Shown here: piece by piece, positions 62,148 through 64,000 of the stretch
Numbering within the stretch: the first letter of the stretch is position 1
Layout of the letters: each line of letters starts with the position of its first letter
Origin: Clostridium sp. 12(A)
GTDB lineage: Bacteria > Bacillota > Clostridia > Lachnospirales > Lachnospiraceae
Direction: 5' to 3'
Length of the DNA: 64,000 nucleotides
Assembly (NCBI GenBank): GCA_000526575.1
Contig: JAGI01000002.1
Location: 1,426,001-1,490,000, forward strand
Program-made: the position numbers and the translations under genes
Notes under the pieces: generated by a model
What the model saw: the letters and a program-made list of their open reading frames with translations, nothing else
Told to the model about the DNA's origin: nothing
Databases searched by the model: none

Positions 62148-63374
62148 TTATGGTTCTCTACACATATTCTTTATTTGGTCTGGTGTAATCTCACCTTCAA
62201 TTTTTCCCTGGATTTTAGAACCCTTAATCCACAGGGCACAGGGGCTGTGATGAACGCCAAGACGTTTTGCGATTCCGTCAGATTTATAAATATCGATACA
62301 GGATACTCTCATATCTTTTCTTGTTTCCTCTAATTCCTTAAAGGCAGGAAGAAGCTCTCTGGAATGAGCATCGATGCCATTGTAAATATAGACAAGAGAG
62401 GGATTGCCCTCATTCAGGACCTGTTTTTCAAAGATCTCGCATTCTGAGAGATACTTTTCTGCCCCATAACCAGCTACAGCTCCGTCTCCCACTGCAGTGG
62501 CAACCTGCTTTAAGAATTTATCCCGTACATCACCAACGCCGTAGACTCCTGGCAGGTTGGTCTCCATGCGCTCATTGGTGATGAGATATCCACCCCGGTT
62601 CATCGTTAAAATCCCCTGAAACAATTCTGTGTTTGGCAGATATCCAATGAACAAAAAGCAGCTGTCTACCTTAACAGGAAGCTTTTCTCCCGTCTTTACA
62701 TTCTTTAAGACCACAATGTCCAGTCTTTCCTCTCCTTCAAAGCATTCCACTACCGTATTCCATAAAAATTCCATCTTAGGACTTGACAAAGCCTGGGCCT
62801 TTGCAATCTCATTGCAGTCCATGTTCCCATAGTCATGCATGACTGAAACAATTACCTTATCAGCAAACTTCGTTAAAAACATACCTTCCTCTATGGCTGC
62901 ATCTCCGCTTCCAATCACCATTACCGTCTTACCTGTGTTGGCTGCCGCATCACAGGTGGCACAAAAGGATATTCCTTTATCATAGAGAAACTTTTCCTCG
63001 TTCTTTGCACCGGTTAGCCGGGGCTTTCCGCCGCTTCCGATAATGACAGCTTTTGCTTCATATACATTACGAAAGGTTTCTACCCTTTTTATATCTCCCT
63101 CCAGGGAAACCTTTTTAACATCTGTTAATTTAAAATCCACTCCAAATTTCTTTGCCTGTTTATGAAAGAGATCCATCAGACCAAGGCCCGTGGTGCCATC
63201 AGGAAATCCTGGATAATTTTCTATTTCATTGGTATAAGTGGCTAAGCCTCCCACCAGAGTTTTTTCTATAATCAGTGTCTTAAGCTTTGCTCTTCCGCAG
63301 TAGATTCCAGCGGTTAAGCTGGCCGCTCCGCCTCCTATGATAACTACATCATAGCTTTCCGTCTTCTTTTCCAT
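62148..63374 (-). CDS. Thioredoxin-reductase-like flavoprotein with thioredoxin-fold C-terminus
   Basis: 408 residues from ATG 63374; the open frame runs 61 codons further, but those overlap the transporter gene. Residues ~8-300 form a TrxR-type FAD/NAD(P)H protein with VVIIGGGAASLTAGIYCGRA, the redox pair CATC in SFCATCDAA and GVYGVGDV. Residues ~310-408 look like a thioredoxin fold, but YNGIDAHSREL stands where the CxxC would be. The active disulfide partner is therefore absent, which suggests a scaffold or sulfur-binding role. It is 16 bases after the YeeE-like gene, so the two likely act together. Confidence 0.85.
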   Translation of the reverse strand: MEKKTESYDVVIIGGGAASLTAGIYCGRAKLKTLIIEKTLVGGLATYTNEIENYPGFPDGTTGLGLMDLFHKQAKKFGVDFKLTDVKKVSLEGDIKRVETFRNVYEAKAVIIGSGGKPRLTGAKNEEKFLYDKGISFCATCDAAANTGKTVMVIGSGDAAIEEGMFLTKFADKVIVSVMHDYGNMDCNEIAKAQALSSPKMEFLWNTVVECFEGEERLDIVVLKNVKTGEKLPVKVDSCFLFIGYLPNTELFQGILTMNRGGYLITNERMETNLPGVYGVGDVRDKFLKQVATAVGDGAVAGYGAEKYLSECEIFEKQVLNEGNPSLVYIYNGIDAHSRELLPAFKELEETRKDMRVSCIDIYKSDGIAKRLGVHHSPCALWIKGSKIQGKIEGEITPDQIKNMCREP

Positions 63375-63390
63375 GGTAACCGTCCATTTC

Positions 63391-63939
63391 CTACATAAAG
63401 TATTTTGCAAGCAGTTTGCTTCCGATGAACGCTCCCACCAAAAGAAAGGCTCCGAACACCCAACCAGACAGAGAGAAGGAAGCAATGGCTGTAAATAAGG
63501 CACCGATGTTACAGCCATTGGCAAGTCTCGCTCCGTATCCCATGAAGAGGCCTCCAAGAACAGCAGCCACTACCTGTCGTAAGGTCTTAATCTTTTTGAT
63601 CTTAAATTGAGATGCGAACAAGGTAGCTGCCAAAGCTCCTATGATGATTCCAAGGTTTCGAATGGACCCTCCATCAACCAGAAAGCTGGTATAAAGCTCC
63701 TTCTGCATCTTTTCCGGCGCATAATATGCCCAGCCGCTGGCATCACCGCCAAGTGCCTGATAGACCCAGGTTCCCCAGACGGCAAAGGTACTTGTTACGC
63801 CCCAGCCTTTCTCAAATACAGTGAAATGAGCAATCTGGAACACAGAAAGCAAAACAGCTCCTGCCACATAGGTCAAAGGTTCCTTTAGCAGCTTTTTGTA
63901 AATGGGGTGGTCACCCAGTTTTATAAAAAACTCTTTCAA
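63391..63939 (-). CDS. YeeE/YedE-family transporter, half-size
   Basis: 182 residues with about five membrane segments. The family signature GYGARLANGCNIGALFTAIASFSLSG contains the conserved Cys; TsuA-type members import thiosulfate through such Cys, and YedE is linked to selenium use. At 182 residues it is about half of full-length YeeE, so it may work as a pair or multimer. Start is TTG 63939, six bases after AGGTGA. It is followed by the thioredoxin-reductase-like gene. Confidence 0.85.
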   Translation of the reverse strand: MKEFFIKLGDHPIYKKLLKEPLTYVAGAVLLSVFQIAHFTVFEKGWGVTSTFAVWGTWVYQALGGDASGWAYYAPEKMQKELYTSFLVDGGSIRNLGIIIGALAATLFASQFKIKKIKTLRQVVAAVLGGLFMGYGARLANGCNIGALFTAIASFSLSGWVFGAFLLVGAFIGSKLLAKYFM

Positions 63940-63967
63940 ATTGATTCACCTACTTTCACAGGGACAT

Positions 63968-64000
63968 TTACTTAGTCTTCTCAATAACGATTTCCCATTC
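63968..64000 (-). CDS. 3' end of a gene cut by the window edge, possibly TusA/YedF-like
   Basis: The last ten codons read EWEIVIEKTK before a TAA. A beta strand ending in a basic residue fits the C-terminus of TusA/YedF sulfur-carrier proteins, which often precede yeeE/yedE genes. This is a guess from ten residues and context. It ends 28 bases before the transporter start. Confidence 0.35.
   Translation of the reverse strand, partial: EWEIVIEKTK

Noticed and set aside
1-64000. CRISPR arrays, tRNA or rRNA genes, insertion sequences, phage genes
   Set aside because: I looked for spaced direct repeats, cloverleaf ends, transposase motifs and phage structural genes and saw none; the lone amidase has no holin or phage neighbours.

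Overview
The window looks like a chromosome segment of an anaerobic, low-to-mid GC Gram-positive bacterium of the class Clostridia, most likely a plant-polysaccharide-fermenting Lachnospiraceae (Lacrimispora / Clostridium saccharolyticum-like). This assignment is inference. It rests on the strong GGAGG ribosome binding sites, sigma-A promoters, a T-box leader, an Ech-type hydrogenase, secreted glycosidases, a Dlt-like surface-acylation operon and a clostridial CoA-disulfide reductase fusion. I saw no tRNA, rRNA, CRISPR array, insertion sequence or prophage.

Layout. (1) 1-2.7 kb: cut-off gene, AraC and RpiR regulators, a cell-wall amidase. (2) 2.8-13.7 kb: one leftward operon echABCDEF-hypABFCDE, a complete energy-converting [NiFe] hydrogenase with its six maturation factors behind one promoter. 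(3) 14.1-17.7 kb: pectate lyase without signal peptide, a Crp/Fnr regulator with a palindrome at its promoter, a previously easy-to-miss 44-residue basic protein, and a ferritin-like protein. (4) 18.0-25.6 kb: a rightward seven-gene operon of a VanRS-like two-component system, adenylation enzyme, fold-type III PLP decarboxylase, carrier protein, MBOAT acyltransferase and SGNH/DltD-like protein. It is built like dlt but carries an extra amino-acid-modifying enzyme. (5) 25.7-40.5 kb: stress and carbon genes: FrnE-like DsbA, GH43 arabinosidase, MFS exporter, an alanine-type aminotransferase under an Ala T-box, oxidoreductases, carbonic anhydrase, MsrAB, a GMC oxidoreductase with small subunit, and several uncharacterised proteins. 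(6) 40.5-50.2 kb: sulfur and flavin redox. An ArsR regulator precedes a four-part CoA-disulfide reductase/rhodanese/TusA/DsrE fusion. A secreted nuclease-fold phosphodiesterase carries a jacalin lectin. A LysR-apbE pair diverges from a flavin reductase and a three-domain fumarate-reductase-like enzyme carrying a covalent-FMN site. (7) 50.3-62.1 kb: glycan synthesis: a cyclic beta-1,2-glucan synthase split into two genes, a TetR remnant, and a c-di-GMP-responsive (PilZ) cellulose-synthase-like glycosyltransferase. (8) 62.1-64 kb: thioredoxin-reductase-like protein, YeeE/YedE transporter half and the tail of a possible TusA-like gene (sulfur or selenium handling).

How it fits together. Ech couples ferredoxin oxidation to proton reduction and ion pumping during fermentation. 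Several loci (CoA-disulfide reductase, MsrAB, DsbA, ferritin-like, YedE/TrxR-like, FMN-linked reductase) manage thiols, sulfur species and spare electrons. The Dlt-like operon, the split glucan synthase and the PilZ synthase shape the envelope. The strongest candidates for undescribed biology are the Dlt-like operon with a PLP decarboxylase, the self-contained ApbE/FMN-reductase locus, and the split cyclic-glucan synthase next to a PilZ glycosyltransferase with an unusual C-terminal tail.
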